A DNA stretch of 64,000 nt from Perkinsela sp. pyNocScin1 (lineage: Eukaryota; Euglenozoa; Kinetoplastea; Prokinetoplastida; Perkinselidae): the NCBI GenBank assembly GCA_964019655.1, contig CAXHTR010000005.1, positions 1,487,945 to 1,551,944 on the forward strand, given 5' to 3'. Under the pieces are notes generated by a model. That model was given only the letters and a program-made list of their open reading frames with translations. It was not told the origin of the DNA and made no database searches. The position numbers and the translations under genes are program-made. Positions 9,573 to 19,052 of the stretch are shown here, piece by piece (the stretch's first letter is position 1; each line of letters opens with the position of its first letter).

Positions 9573-10415
9573 TCATTTACCAATGATCTGAGAGTGCCAT
9601 TCATGCTTCTCGCCATTTTCATCAACGACCGACGTGATCCCATCAATTTGAAGCGCAAAGCGCATCGGCCCACTTGCCTTCGTGATAACAGCTTTCGCAT
9701 TCAGTGCATTGCATGTCACATCCACATCCCGAAGACTTTTCGGGAAGCTGCGCAAACAGAATTCACCAGTAAACGAGTTGATACTCAAGCTTATCTCCTC
9801 CATAAACTCTGGAAGATTTTGAATATGAAGCGAGCCCGTCAGCAAATTTTGATGAAGCGAAAGAATATGCATGCGCCTCGGTAGGCTGCTGAGCGATATT
9901 TCTCCACTAAATTGATTGCTGCCAGCATGAAAGCTTAAAAGTGAATCTGGGAGGTCACTGAGGACTAAACTCCCGCTCAAATCATTATCATTGATATGTA
10001 TGTCCTGCAAGCCTCGTGGAAACCCTTTTAGGTTGATCGTTCCGTGCAGAAAGTTGATGCTGACATCGAAGAGTTGCAAGTCGCGCGGAAGAACGCTTGT
10101 ATTAAGCGTGCCATGCATATTCGTATCACTTGCCTCGAAACCATCGACCTTTGCTGGGATAAGTTCGAAAGGAAAGTATTTATTTGAGAAAACCTTATTC
10201 GAGAAGTTGATTTCCCTCACCTGGTCACGGGGAAGGCAAATAATGTCATCCCAGTCGTTGATATCGAGGAAGTTCCCGTTCCCATCCTGAAATTCTGCTT
10301 TTGCCCCTTCATTCATTCCGTCAATGAGCATCTCCATCAGGGCTTGGTCGGAGAGTGATTCGTAGTCGAGGCGACCAAGGGCGGAGTCGACAGCGTGAAG
10401 CGCAGTACAAATCAT
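9573..10415 (-). CDS. LRR protein, subtype A1
   Basis: 280 residues. The first ATG gives MICTALHAVDSALGR; upstream in frame there is only a TTG. The cap reads NDWDDIICL, one cysteine only. FPFELIPA replaces the usual FPFEFIPP. Repeats include NMHGTLNTSVLP, NFLHGTINLKGFP, NDLSGSLVLSDLP and NQFSGEISLSSLP. The tail ITSVVDENGEKHEWH is the canonical A1 tail. Last gene of the tandem A1 group in transcription order from the left. Confidence 0.87.
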   Translation of the reverse strand: MICTALHAVDSALGRLDYESLSDQALMEMLIDGMNEGAKAEFQDGNGNFLDINDWDDIICLPRDQVREINFSNKVFSNKYFPFELIPAKVDGFEASDTNMHGTLNTSVLPRDLQLFDVSINFLHGTINLKGFPRGLQDIHINDNDLSGSLVLSDLPDSLLSFHAGSNQFSGEISLSSLPRRMHILSLHQNLLTGSLHIQNLPEFMEEISLSINSFTGEFCLRSFPKSLRDVDVTCNALNAKAVITKASGPMRFALQIDGITSVVDENGEKHEWHSQIIGK

Positions 10416-10540
10416 TTCGAAAAAATTCAAGCCTTGAAGAAATGAAATATGTGCTTAACCTTCACAAAGACTGCTATTTCCCTCTCACTTAATACTTTCA
10501 AGTCTTATTCGTATTTCGTTTAGCATGTGGCCACTTCCTC

Positions 10541-10741
10541 TCATGACTCAAATACTATTTTCTCATTCCATTTGTGCCTGTTGCCCTCTTCATCGACCAC
10601 AGATTGGATGCAGTCATTTTCCAGGTGAAAGTGCATTTTCTCAGTAGTCACTGCAAGCACAGCTATTTCACTCAGCTCATTCTTCCGTATATCGATGCGA
10701 CGGAGGTATTCCGGGAATGTGTGCAATAATTTCCTCCGAAC
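10541..10741 (-). pseudogene. Solitary LRR C-terminal remnant in frame with the preceding gene
   Basis: Codons directly after the stop (TAA, 10742-10744) of the gene at 10742-11587 stay open in the same frame and encode LLHTFPEYLRRIDIRKNEL and then a complete A1-type tail (QSVVDEEGNRHKWN) to a stop at 10541. The upstream gene already has its own tail, so this is the end of a second, otherwise deleted gene. Read-through of one stop would give a protein with two tails. There is no ATG of its own. Confidence 0.7.
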
Positions 10742-11587
10742 TTACTTTTTGAGCATCCACGAGAGAATTGGCTTCCCCTCACCATCGACGACATCTCCAA
10801 TCGCATTCCCTGAAAAGTCGATGCACCACAGCGACTCCGGGAAGCTTTTCACTTTCAGGGTGTCCTGCCGAAGACAATTTTGGGAGACATCGAGGATCTC
10901 CATCGTCGGCGGGAGCGAGTCAACGCTGACGCTCCCTGAAAAATTGTTCTTACTGAGGAAGAGCTCTGTGAGTTTCTCTGGTAGAGCTGAGAAGTCGAGC
11001 TCGCCGCACAGACGATTCTCTTTCAGCCACAGCTTGAAAAGTCCTGCGGGCAGGCGCGTGAGGCACACTTCCCCCTCGAAGCGGTTGTCGTCGAGGAACA
11101 GCTGCTCGAGCGTCTGCGGGAGGGACTCGAGACAAACACTACCCGTCAGGCGGTTGTGATCAGCGCGGAACACCTGCAGCTGTGGTGGAAGCGTCGACAG
11201 GCACAATGTCCCTGAAAAATCGTTGTACTGAGCGTTGAAGATACGCAGTTCATTAGGAAGCGTTGCAGTTGGAATTTCCCCCGCAAGTCGGTTGAGCGAG
11301 ACATCGAATAGACGAATCGTCTGAGGCAGCCACTCGACCCGGATGGTTCCCCGCAGCGTCAGCAGGTCCATGCAGCTCCAGTCTATTGAGAGAACGCTTC
11401 CGTCATCACCGCAAGACACGCCAGGCCAATCATACACGTCCCTCGCTTCGCCCTCGTCGATGAAAATGTTCTCTGCTTCGACGTGCTCGACGAGAAGCTC
11501 CATGCGTGTCTGCTGGCTCAGGCTGGTGGCATTGACGCGCCCAATTGCGCTACCGTCTGTGCTGATGCAAAAGAGAAAAACGGCCAT
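10742..11587 (-). CDS. LRR protein, subtype A
   Basis: 281 residues. Start MAVFLFCISTDGSAIGR, then NATSLSQQTRMELLVEHV. The cap keeps W-P-G-V-S-C but the first cysteine is a tyrosine (DVYDWPGVSC). About eight regular repeats follow (NRLAGEIPTATLP, NRLTGSVCLESLP, NNFSGSVSVDSLP). Parts are unusually GC-rich for the block. The tail is an atypical IGDVVDGEGKPILSW. A tail remnant follows directly after the stop. Confidence 0.87.
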   Translation of the reverse strand: MAVFLFCISTDGSAIGRVNATSLSQQTRMELLVEHVEAENIFIDEGEARDVYDWPGVSCGDDGSVLSIDWSCMDLLTLRGTIRVEWLPQTIRLFDVSLNRLAGEIPTATLPNELRIFNAQYNDFSGTLCLSTLPPQLQVFRADHNRLTGSVCLESLPQTLEQLFLDDNRFEGEVCLTRLPAGLFKLWLKENRLCGELDFSALPEKLTELFLSKNNFSGSVSVDSLPPTMEILDVSQNCLRQDTLKVKSFPESLWCIDFSGNAIGDVVDGEGKPILSWMLKK

Positions 11588-11945
11588 TAATGGTATGTAG
11601 TGGGATGAATGTGATGGAAAGTTATTCTCAGCGATTCTGAAGCCAAATGAGCAAAAAGAAATTTGTGAAGAGTCATACTACATGGCGCTACTTTTTGTGT
11701 TGATGCAGAGCTATTTTCATTCTATATCATGCAATTTGGTGACCTAAGACTATCTGGAACCGAGAGTCGTGACTTTTAGAGCAACAGATACCAAAAAATA
11801 TCTATGACTTTGCTTTGTGTCCCCAATCATTCGTTCACATTCAAAATTCGAAGAGTGACACACTTTGTCGATTCCTATGCCTCTCGTACTCCAAATCACT
11901 GGAAAACAGGGCTTGCTTCGCTCCCTCTTCCATTTTCACCTCACC
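11588..11945. other. Intergenic, no gene seen
   Basis: Spacer of about 360 bases. The plus-strand open frames starting near 11804-11865 are antisense to, or run into, the next minus-strand LRR gene and show no motif of their own. Confidence 0.4.
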
Positions 11946-12794
11946 CTAATACGCCGCAGCCAAGAGTATTGCTTCCTCATCTGGATGCTTCTCACCGCTT
12001 TCATCGACTACTGCTCGGATATTGTTGCCCTCGAACTCGATGCTGTTCCTGATTGGGGCTGGGTCCCGAGGCAGCACCGCTGTTCCCGTCAGCAAATTCT
12101 TGCAGACCGTCAAGGCCACGAGCTGCGAAGGAATGCTAAGTATTTTGAGACTTCCCGTAAACTGGTTCTCATCCAGGTGGCACTGCACCATGTGCGGCGG
12201 CAGCTTGTCGAGGATCACTCCGCCGCTCAGGCGGTTACTCGCCAAGCTGAGCTCCTGCATTTTCGCTGGAAGGCGCTCAAGCGAAATACTTCCTGAGAAA
12301 TTGTTGTCGTTGAGCGTCAAGCACACAAGCGCATCTGGGAGCGCTGTGAGCGCGATACTCCCCTCAAACTGGTTGTGGGCCAGTCGAAGCCTCTGCATGC
12401 CCTCGGGGACTACCGCCAAGTCGACAGTCCCGCTGAAAAAGTTCACCTCAATGTTCAAATCCGTCATACACTGCGGCAGACTTCTCGTATTCAGTGTTCC
12501 GTGCAGCTTATTGAGCCACAGCGAGAAAAAGGTCACACCCGGCGGGATGTGCGACAGGTCCACGGTGCCATCGAGCCGCTTCGATGTGAGTGTGACGCTT
12601 TTGACAGTGCCAGCGGCGTCACAGCTGACTCCCTCGACTTTGCAAACGTCGAGGAAGAGGCCGTCGCCGTCAAGGAATCGGGGCTTCGAGTAACTGGAAA
12701 TGCTAGCGCAGAGGAGCTCCATGTGCGTCTGGTCAGAGATGATGCTGGAGTCTACTCGGCCAAGTGTGTCGACCGCGGTGATGAAATGGAGCAT
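11946..12794 (-). CDS. LRR protein, subtype A
   Basis: 282 residues. A very short hydrophobic start (MLHFITAVD) precedes LGRVDSSIISDQTHMELL. The cap has both cysteines, but tryptophan is replaced by valine (C-K-V-E-G-V-S-C). About eight repeats follow (NKLHGTLNTRSLP, NFFSGTVDLAVVP, NNFSGSISLERLP, NQFTGSLKILSIP). The tail reads IRAVVDESGEKHPDE. It is more GC-rich than the A1 group. No anchor signal is visible. Confidence 0.87.
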   Translation of the reverse strand: MLHFITAVDTLGRVDSSIISDQTHMELLCASISSYSKPRFLDGDGLFLDVCKVEGVSCDAAGTVKSVTLTSKRLDGTVDLSHIPPGVTFFSLWLNKLHGTLNTRSLPQCMTDLNIEVNFFSGTVDLAVVPEGMQRLRLAHNQFEGSIALTALPDALVCLTLNDNNFSGSISLERLPAKMQELSLASNRLSGGVILDKLPPHMVQCHLDENQFTGSLKILSIPSQLVALTVCKNLLTGTAVLPRDPAPIRNSIEFEGNNIRAVVDESGEKHPDEEAILLAAAY

Positions 12795-12895
12795 TTGTAG
12801 AGCAATTTAGTGATGAAAAGCTTGAAAGACTGCAGAAAAGCGCTGAGATTGATACCGTCACGCATACTGGGCCTAATCACTCACCTTTAAGTACT

Positions 12896-13645
12896 TCACG
12901 CGAAAAATTCGTGATAGTGCGATGCGCGCTTCATTTCTACCCACATGTCCTTGTTTTTGACCCGAGCATCGGCCTGTTTTGCGCCTGTTCCCCTGAATTT
13001 GACTTTTTTTTGTAGCGTTGAGACGAAGCACATCTGCTCGAGGCCACTCGGGAGGCCTTCAAACGCCACGTAGACCGACTGTACGCGCATGCCAGAGATG
13101 TACAGCCGCCGCAGCGTCTTCGGGAGGTTGTCGAGGTGCACCCGCGCGAGGCCGTCGCTGGACTGCTGGACGAAGAAGACCTCCTCGATTCGCGGCGGGA
13201 GGTCTGCTAGGCGGATCTGGTCGTCCATCAGGCGGGTGATCAGGTGCGTCGGGCAGACTTCAAGGTGGATCATTCTAAGCTCGCGCGGGAGGCCCGCGAT
13301 GGTCCACCCCTCGAGGAGATGGATGTACTTGAGGCTCAGCAAGCGGGTCGTTGGCGGCAGCCAGCGGATGTCGGCGAGGTGGTGCTGCCCGCGGCTGTCG
13401 ACCAACTCGCGGACAAATAAAGACGTTATCAGACCCTCTGTGCAGCCCACGCCGCGCCACTCGCAGACGTTTTCGACCTGATTGGTGATGAATAGCTCGA
13501 CTAGCGATGTAAACTTGGCTGCCTTCAAACCGATGGCGGGATCCATGAAGTGACGCATACACGTCTTTTGGTATACTTTCTGGTGGGAAATGGAGAACTG
13601 GTCTGCGTTGGGGTCGGCACAGAGGAAAAATAGAAAAAGCTGCAT
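12896..13645 (-). CDS. LRR protein, subtype C
   Basis: 249 residues from the first ATG (MQLFLFFLCADPNADQF); a TTG two codons upstream is not used. The cap has C-E-W-R-G-V-G-C, then a long spacer (about 30 residues) to RWLPPTT, the hallmark of subtype C. The repeats are weak and arginine-rich (GLPRELRMIHLE, LADLPPRIEEVFF, DNLPKTLRRLYIS). The C-terminal 40 residues are basic and lack the VVDE tail. This stretch has high GC. It lies next to the HMG-like gene on the same strand. Confidence 0.8.
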   Translation of the reverse strand: MQLFLFFLCADPNADQFSISHQKVYQKTCMRHFMDPAIGLKAAKFTSLVELFITNQVENVCEWRGVGCTEGLITSLFVRELVDSRGQHHLADIRWLPPTTRLLSLKYIHLLEGWTIAGLPRELRMIHLEVCPTHLITRLMDDQIRLADLPPRIEEVFFVQQSSDGLARVHLDNLPKTLRRLYISGMRVQSVYVAFEGLPSGLEQMCFVSTLQKKVKFRGTGAKQADARVKNKDMWVEMKRASHYHEFFA

Positions 13646-13790
13646 TGACAACCGAAAAATGAAAGGATAGGATGGATTTTTATCGATTTTGCTCAGTTTG
13701 AAGTGAGTACATTTCTGAAAGCAAAATAAGCCTTATTTGACATTGAGGTTGACATCCCCTCGAAATTGCATATTTCACAGGCTCTTCGGG

Positions 13791-15680
13791 TCAAGGGGCG
13801 ATGTTCAGCTTGACAGTGAAGAAATCTCTACTACGACGTAGGCCTTCCCTCAAAGCAGAAAGAAGTTTTTCTGATGTTTTTTTATTCGGCAGGCTACCCT
13901 GGTGACAAGGCTGCCCCTGGGAATCTTCTGGCATACTTCCTTCGAGGCGAGTCGCTGCATCTTGAATCCTAGTTGGCACGACATCGGGCTCATCTGCTCG
14001 CATACGCTCGGCACTCTGCAAGTATTTTTCAAACTTTTCCTCTTGGAGTGCCGTGCGCCAGTCATTATCCGAAAGCCACTGCTTTTTGGTGCTGGTGTGT
14101 GGACCCTTCGACAGTTGTCCTTTGTTCGCTGAAAGCCCCCCTTTGATGTGCATGAACCAGAGGCGCAGCCATTGATGCCGCTTCTTCCGCTCGATAGCGT
14201 ATTTGCGCTTTTCTTCGACGCTGAGATCGGTCCACAGCCCAGAAACTCGCCCCTTGGCTTTGTCCATTTCGAAAATTTTCTTCGCTGACACTATGCGCCC
14301 CCGATCGCTTCCATCGACTGCGCGCCGCATGAACTTGAGGAGCGACCTGGACCTATCGATGGGAGTGTACAGGCGCGCATTATCCCTGTAGTGCGCCTTT
14401 ATGTGCTGCGGAAGTATGGCCCATCGGGCAGCTGCGTCAGTCCGAGCGTACCGCTGGCTTTTGAGCCTCCGGAATTGCTCCAGGTGCTTTGAGATGAAGA
14501 GCATGACGCCGGTCACTCGCCGCTTCTTCGACGATGTCTCCCTGAAAAGCTTGAGAGCCGTGTTGCTTGCGGCTACCCGCCTTTCTGTGCTGTGCATCCG
14601 CCCCCAGAGCACAGCTATAGCATAAATTTTCTGCTCGAATGTGGACTCGGGGTACAGCAGGCAGACTGTCGGCAGAAAGCTCCGAACAAACTCAATCTCG
14701 ATTCCAAGATTGTGAATGATACGCCCTATCCGCCGAGACACGAATTTGGCCTGCAGGGCGCGCCATATGACGCATGCCGCCTTCTCGAGCGTTTGCGATC
14801 GGCTTTCAAACTTTGTTAAAGTCCGCTGCGCACACTGGCAAAACTTTCGCAGAAAAAAGTCGGCGCTCTCGTTCCATGGCTCTGGAAAGATGCCTCGTCG
14901 TATGTCTGCGCGCACTTGTGCAGTGCACAGCGCTGCTTTGGCTACGTACAAATCTTTGTCTTCTTCCGAGAGATGGTAAAATTCCCTGTATAGGTCTGAT
15001 GCAAGTCCATTTTGAATATTTCTGTGACTTTTTTCCGTGCGGAATATATCATGTGGCTGGATTCGATATCGGAAGGCCCGCCGAATAAGATGTGTTTTCA
15101 CCTTGAACTCTAGCCCAGCGTCGGCTTCATTATGCCATGGGAAGCCACTGAGCCTTCCCTCAGTCCAAAATTTCGCAAGTTTATGTATTCTCGTCTGAAA
15201 GGTTTCATCGTTTTCCGTGCGCTGTATATCGTCGAAGTGCATGTCGATGACATCCAGAAATGTGTGGCTCCGCTCAGGTAGAAAAAATTCTGCGGCGTTC
15301 AGACTTCTCGGATCACTAGCGAATCGCTCCAGAAGGTCATACACAAGCCTTCGCGATCCGTTTTCGTACTTTTCCTTCTGCTGTGTGCGCAAAGTCTCCC
15401 ACCTGCTCGGGCCGTCGTTCGCCAGACAGGACGCTGCGTGGTACACCTCTCTCGGACTTGCCCAAAATCGATCGAAAACTTTTTGAGACGAATAGTAACG
15501 CTGATACTGACACGTATTCTCTTGTTGAGGACTGCAATTTTGCTTTTCTCGTTTAGGGCCTGAACACTGTTTCATTTGCCCAGGGACTGGGTCCTCTCGA
15601 AAGAAAGAGAGTACGGCTCGTTGCCGACGCGCGCTCGGCACGGGGTCGGTCATACGCTTTATGCGAGATAATCTGTACAT
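13791..15680 (-). CDS. Protein with several HMG-box-like motifs
   Basis: 629 residues from the first ATG (MYRLSRIKRMTD); a TTG ten codons upstream is ignored. The helix-2 signature of HMG boxes (W/F-x-x-L-x-x-x-x-K-x-x-Y) recurs: W94...Y105 (SRWETLRTQQKEKY), about 235-245 (FYHLSEEDKDLY), 420-431 (RWAILPQHIKAHY) and 483-494 (LWTDLSVEEKRKY), with a weaker one near 545. The basic N-terminus without acidic residues would suit a mitochondrial presequence. Kinetoplastids use HMG-box proteins to package mitochondrial DNA; that role here is inference. Not related to the LRR genes around it. Confidence 0.6.
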   Translation of the reverse strand: MYRLSRIKRMTDPVPSARRQRAVLSFFREDPVPGQMKQCSGPKREKQNCSPQQENTCQYQRYYSSQKVFDRFWASPREVYHAASCLANDGPSRWETLRTQQKEKYENGSRRLVYDLLERFASDPRSLNAAEFFLPERSHTFLDVIDMHFDDIQRTENDETFQTRIHKLAKFWTEGRLSGFPWHNEADAGLEFKVKTHLIRRAFRYRIQPHDIFRTEKSHRNIQNGLASDLYREFYHLSEEDKDLYVAKAALCTAQVRADIRRGIFPEPWNESADFFLRKFCQCAQRTLTKFESRSQTLEKAACVIWRALQAKFVSRRIGRIIHNLGIEIEFVRSFLPTVCLLYPESTFEQKIYAIAVLWGRMHSTERRVAASNTALKLFRETSSKKRRVTGVMLFISKHLEQFRRLKSQRYARTDAAARWAILPQHIKAHYRDNARLYTPIDRSRSLLKFMRRAVDGSDRGRIVSAKKIFEMDKAKGRVSGLWTDLSVEEKRKYAIERKKRHQWLRLWFMHIKGGLSANKGQLSKGPHTSTKKQWLSDNDWRTALQEEKFEKYLQSAERMRADEPDVVPTRIQDAATRLEGSMPEDSQGQPCHQGSLPNKKTSEKLLSALREGLRRSRDFFTVKLNIAP

Positions 15681-16364
15681 TTCATTCGTCAGTCGTAAAA
15701 AGAGATGCAAAGAAGGATAGGGATTCTGTTACATTCTGAGATTTGAGTCTTGCGGTGTTTGAATACAAAGCTTTCGCCCTCGTTTGACTTTTTGAAACGC
15801 TTGGGTCCGCACGTAACGCTCTGCATCGCTCGGATTTGAAGCGTGCACACCAATTCAAGACCTATTCATGGATCTTTAGCATCGCTTCTATCGCCGACTT
15901 CCCCTTCACTGCAAATGACTCGTAGATGCTGGACTTTGCTCTTCGGACTGCTGAAAATTGACTTTAAGCAGATTCCTTCGAGACCTTCGCAAAGGTGATG
16001 CCCTTGCTGCTGAAAAAGACTTTGTGCTCCAGCTTTGCCGAAAAAAGTGCGCTATAGACGTACACGGCCAGCAGCCAGTCCCGTTGTGCTATGTCCAGAT
16101 ATGAAGAAAAATTTGACTTTTCAAGCTCAGTTGAATATTCCTGTACGCTCTAACCTTGGGCCTTCAGGGCATTTCTCTATGAGGGGATAATGGAGATACT
16201 TCTGTTCGAAAATGAAGGAGAACTTTGATTGATGCGTTTCTTCGCAGACTGAGTTTCTAAAATTGCCCCACTATACTTCTATTCTCAAAATGGAAACCAC
16301 CGTCTAACTCAATTACACACTCATTCGATTGCCCACACCAATGCAAGCCAAACGACCCCCAAAA
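15681..16364. other. Gene-poor spacer with one unassigned minus-strand open frame
   Basis: A minus-strand frame from 16149 to a stop at 15964 is open for 61 codons without an ATG and encodes FSSYLDIAQRDWLLAVYVYS and then ALFSAKLEHKVFFSSKG. Its composition looks protein-like, but I cannot assign it. It may be the end of a decayed gene. Nothing else is visible. Confidence 0.4.
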
Positions 16365-17204
16365 TCACTCCTCCTGCACGATATACTCCATTTGCCGAAA
16401 CATCCGAACATACGCCTGCGCCATCCGGTCCAGATTCTTGAAGCTCCGCGTGCGCACTTCGCCTTTCCTGAGCAAGCGGTCATCAAGTGGCCCATCGCCA
16501 ATATTTTCAATAGAAATTTTTGCGTGCTGCCCTCGAAAAAGGCCTTTTTGAAAGCCAAGCGGCAGCTTCTGGCTATCGACCAGAATTTTCTCTACATTAA
16601 CACTTTGCAGGACAATGTACCGCATCGTCTTTGGGAGTGAATCCATGCACAGCGTGCCGCAGAGCCAGGATCCGTCGGCGTGGAGCTCCTCCATGCGCGC
16701 CGGCAGCTTTCGAAAGTCGAAGATGTCTGTGTCATAGTCGCGTTTCGCAGAACTGCACGATCGCAGCGCGAGGTACTTCATGTCCCGCGGGAGGCGCTCC
16801 GGGCGCCAGCCGTTGACGAGCTGCACGCCCCAAAAGTGCACGTTCCGCACTGTGCTCGGCAGGAAGTCCAAGTCGAAGTACCACTCGCGGTGCACGATTC
16901 GAACGCTCCCGCTGTACGACTCAGAGAGGCGCGCCCACTGCATGAGGTACGTCGTCAGGCGGTTGTTCACGTGCGACGCACCCCGCCAAGTGCACGGGTT
17001 GTCCTCGGCAAAGCTTGGCGTACGAATATAAAACTGAAACGCCCTGCCGTGGAAATCATCACCGATATTATTGGCGATGGCGTGGTGCATCAGCGTGGCC
17101 TGGTATGCCAAGAGGATATGCTCGGGGCCTGAGGGCTCGGCGTGGGCTGTTTCAGCGGAGAGCGTCAGGGGTGTGGATTGGAGAATCGAAAGGATTGCGA
17201 GCAT
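16365..17204 (-). CDS. LRR-related protein, divergent subtype C
   Basis: 279 residues. It has the longest and most normal-looking secretion signal of the family (MLAILSILQSTPLTLSAETAHAE). The cap keeps C-T-W-R-G but the following C is lost (GASHVNN). A long spacer leads to FLPSTVRNVHFWG. Repeats are sparse: RLPRDMKYLALRSC, KLPARMEELHADG, SLPKTMRYIVLQS. It ends in a charged helix (MAQAYVRMFRQMEYIVQEE) and has no VVDE tail. GC-rich. Probably diverging fastest in the block. Confidence 0.75.
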   Translation of the reverse strand: MLAILSILQSTPLTLSAETAHAEPSGPEHILLAYQATLMHHAIANNIGDDFHGRAFQFYIRTPSFAEDNPCTWRGASHVNNRLTTYLMQWARLSESYSGSVRIVHREWYFDLDFLPSTVRNVHFWGVQLVNGWRPERLPRDMKYLALRSCSSAKRDYDTDIFDFRKLPARMEELHADGSWLCGTLCMDSLPKTMRYIVLQSVNVEKILVDSQKLPLGFQKGLFRGQHAKISIENIGDGPLDDRLLRKGEVRTRSFKNLDRMAQAYVRMFRQMEYIVQEE

Positions 17205-17477
17205 GCGATGCGCATTTGACGAAAGAATGGGAGAAATTGAAAGGGAAAAGAAGCGGCTCGGGTAAATTTTGGGCAGTTCAAGAAAAATTTCAGAAGATCA
17301 TGTTGTGGTTCTGATCTGTTGGGTAAATGCTCTGATGATCTAGATCACGATCGAGATATTGACTGTAAGTACTGACCTTTTGCTAGAACGCCAAGTTGGC
17401 ACACTGTGCTGACTACGCATGCCCAATGCAGCGAATCAGCAATCTTCCAATTGACTTGACCTTCTCCAGCAACACAA

Positions 17478-18125
17478 TTAGTTGATACGTACCTGCTTCA
17501 GGTATAAAGCATCATCCGCAGTGAGCGCTTCAACTTGGCGTATTTCGTTCTTCCGAAGATCGATCAGATCCAGAGACGATGGCACATTGGCCACGTAGAT
17601 CACCTCATGATTAAACGAGTTCACAGCCAAAAAGAGCTTCCGCAGCTTCCGCGGGAGGTGCAAGAGGTTCAGCTCCCCTGACAGAGAATTATGCATCAGG
17701 TTCAGTACCTCGAGATTGACCGGCAACGCTGTCAGGTCAACTTCGCCGTAGAGCGCATTTTCGCTGAAGTCGACGACAACACCCTCCCGCGGGAAGAGCC
17801 GTGTCTCAATGGGATACCTTTGGCCAGAGCGACAGATGCGCAGTTTTCGCACTGAAGGTGGGACAAAGCCGATGCGAAAGTTCCCGCAGCGGACATTCAG
17901 GAAGCACAGGCGTGTCAGCACATTTCCACGACATGACGTCTGGAAATGGTCCTTCGATGTTTCCCAGACACAAAAGTCGGCGAGTGATCTCCCGAAAGCG
18001 AACTGGTCGAGGAAATCGTTCGGTATACCTGCGAAGAGGGACTCAAGGAGAATAACCTGCCGAGAATGGTCCAGTGCTCGTTCTGCGAAGCGGCTGGAGC
18101 TACATGATAGAAAAGTGAAACACAT
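17478..18125 (-). CDS. LRR protein, subtype B
   Basis: 215 residues. Start MCFTFLSCSSSRFAER; no GR-x-D segment. The cysteine loop is enlarged: C-V-W, then a later Cys (FQTSCRGNVLTRL). The subtype motif appears as YPIETRLFPREGVVV, followed by NALYGEVDLTALP and NSLSGELNLLHLP. The last repeat has a stretched spacing and ends ...LRKNEIRQVEALTADDALY without the VVDE tail. Only about three regular repeats. Forms a pair with the gene at 18233. Confidence 0.82.
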   Translation of the reverse strand: MCFTFLSCSSSRFAERALDHSRQVILLESLFAGIPNDFLDQFAFGRSLADFCVWETSKDHFQTSCRGNVLTRLCFLNVRCGNFRIGFVPPSVRKLRICRSGQRYPIETRLFPREGVVVDFSENALYGEVDLTALPVNLEVLNLMHNSLSGELNLLHLPRKLRKLFLAVNSFNHEVIYVANVPSSLDLIDLRKNEIRQVEALTADDALYLKQVRIN

Positions 18126-18232
18126 TTAAAAATTTTGAATAGATTCGCCACCCCTCTCTCTGAGCTCAATAGAATGCACAGCGTAATCTCGACAAACCTG
18201 TACCCTATTCACACGCACAACCACCCTACCTC

Positions 18233-18913
18233 CTATGAAACCCTCTTCTGGTCAAAGTCAATAAAGCTAAACGGCTGTACGGCCTCATTCTCTGTGGTGC
18301 CACAAATGTACTCAATAGCATTTCCCCGAAGCGTCACGGAGAGCATCTTTGGGAGGTTTATGTAGAAGAGAAAGGCCTGATCGATGCGATTCTGCTCGAG
18401 CATCAGCTTGTGGAGCGACTGCGGGAGCTCGACGAGCGAAATTGGCCCGCTGAGCTCGTTGGACGCGAGGTTGAGCACCTGCAGCCTCAGTGGAAGGTTG
18501 CGCAGGTCTGGTGCGCCGTATATATTATTTATCTGCAGGTTGACGCTGACTGACCGCGCTGGCAAGCGGCGGGTCTCTATTGGGAAGGTCTGCTGGCTCG
18601 ACGTAATCGTGAGCGACCTGACCGTACTGGGCAGGTACGCGACGTCGAACTGCGAGGCGATTGCGAACTGAATTTCGAGACCTGTGAGGACCCCACGCAC
18701 GCATGTGCAATGGAACAGCTGGTGCATGCCCTCCCAGTCGCACAGCTGTGCTGTGTCAATCCCGTTGGCGTACCGTTCGACGAAGTTTTGCGCTCGCTGG
18801 AAGAACTTGTCGAGGAGCACATTTTGCATTTGGAGAGGATACTGGTGATGTATTTGATGAGGATCTGTGCAGAAAAATGCGTGCGTGAAAATAGTCAGTG
18901 CTGCTGTGGACAT
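18233..18913 (-). CDS. LRR protein, subtype B
   Basis: 226 residues. Start MSTAALTIFTHAFFCTDPHQ, then MQNVLLDKFFQRA, the subtype B helix. The loop reads C-D-W-E-G ... C-T-C-V-R-G-V-L. The motif FPIETRRLPARSVSV precedes NNIYGAPDLRNLP and NELSGPISLVELP. The last segment is ...LRGNAIEYICGTTENEAVQ, a short tail without VVDE. GC-rich compared with its flanks. Same orientation and about 100 bp from the gene at 17478. Confidence 0.84.
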   Translation of the reverse strand: MSTAALTIFTHAFFCTDPHQIHHQYPLQMQNVLLDKFFQRAQNFVERYANGIDTAQLCDWEGMHQLFHCTCVRGVLTGLEIQFAIASQFDVAYLPSTVRSLTITSSQQTFPIETRRLPARSVSVNLQINNIYGAPDLRNLPLRLQVLNLASNELSGPISLVELPQSLHKLMLEQNRIDQAFLFYINLPKMLSVTLRGNAIEYICGTTENEAVQPFSFIDFDQKRVS

Positions 18914-19052
18914 TTGTATGATACGAAAAGGTTGCGAATAGACGATTTACGCTGAAATCAGAAGAATCTGATTTGAGTCGAGACTTTCACTCGATTTTAA
19001 TTATGATATGTTAATAATGTATTTCATAGTTTTATCACTTTACTCCACCGCG

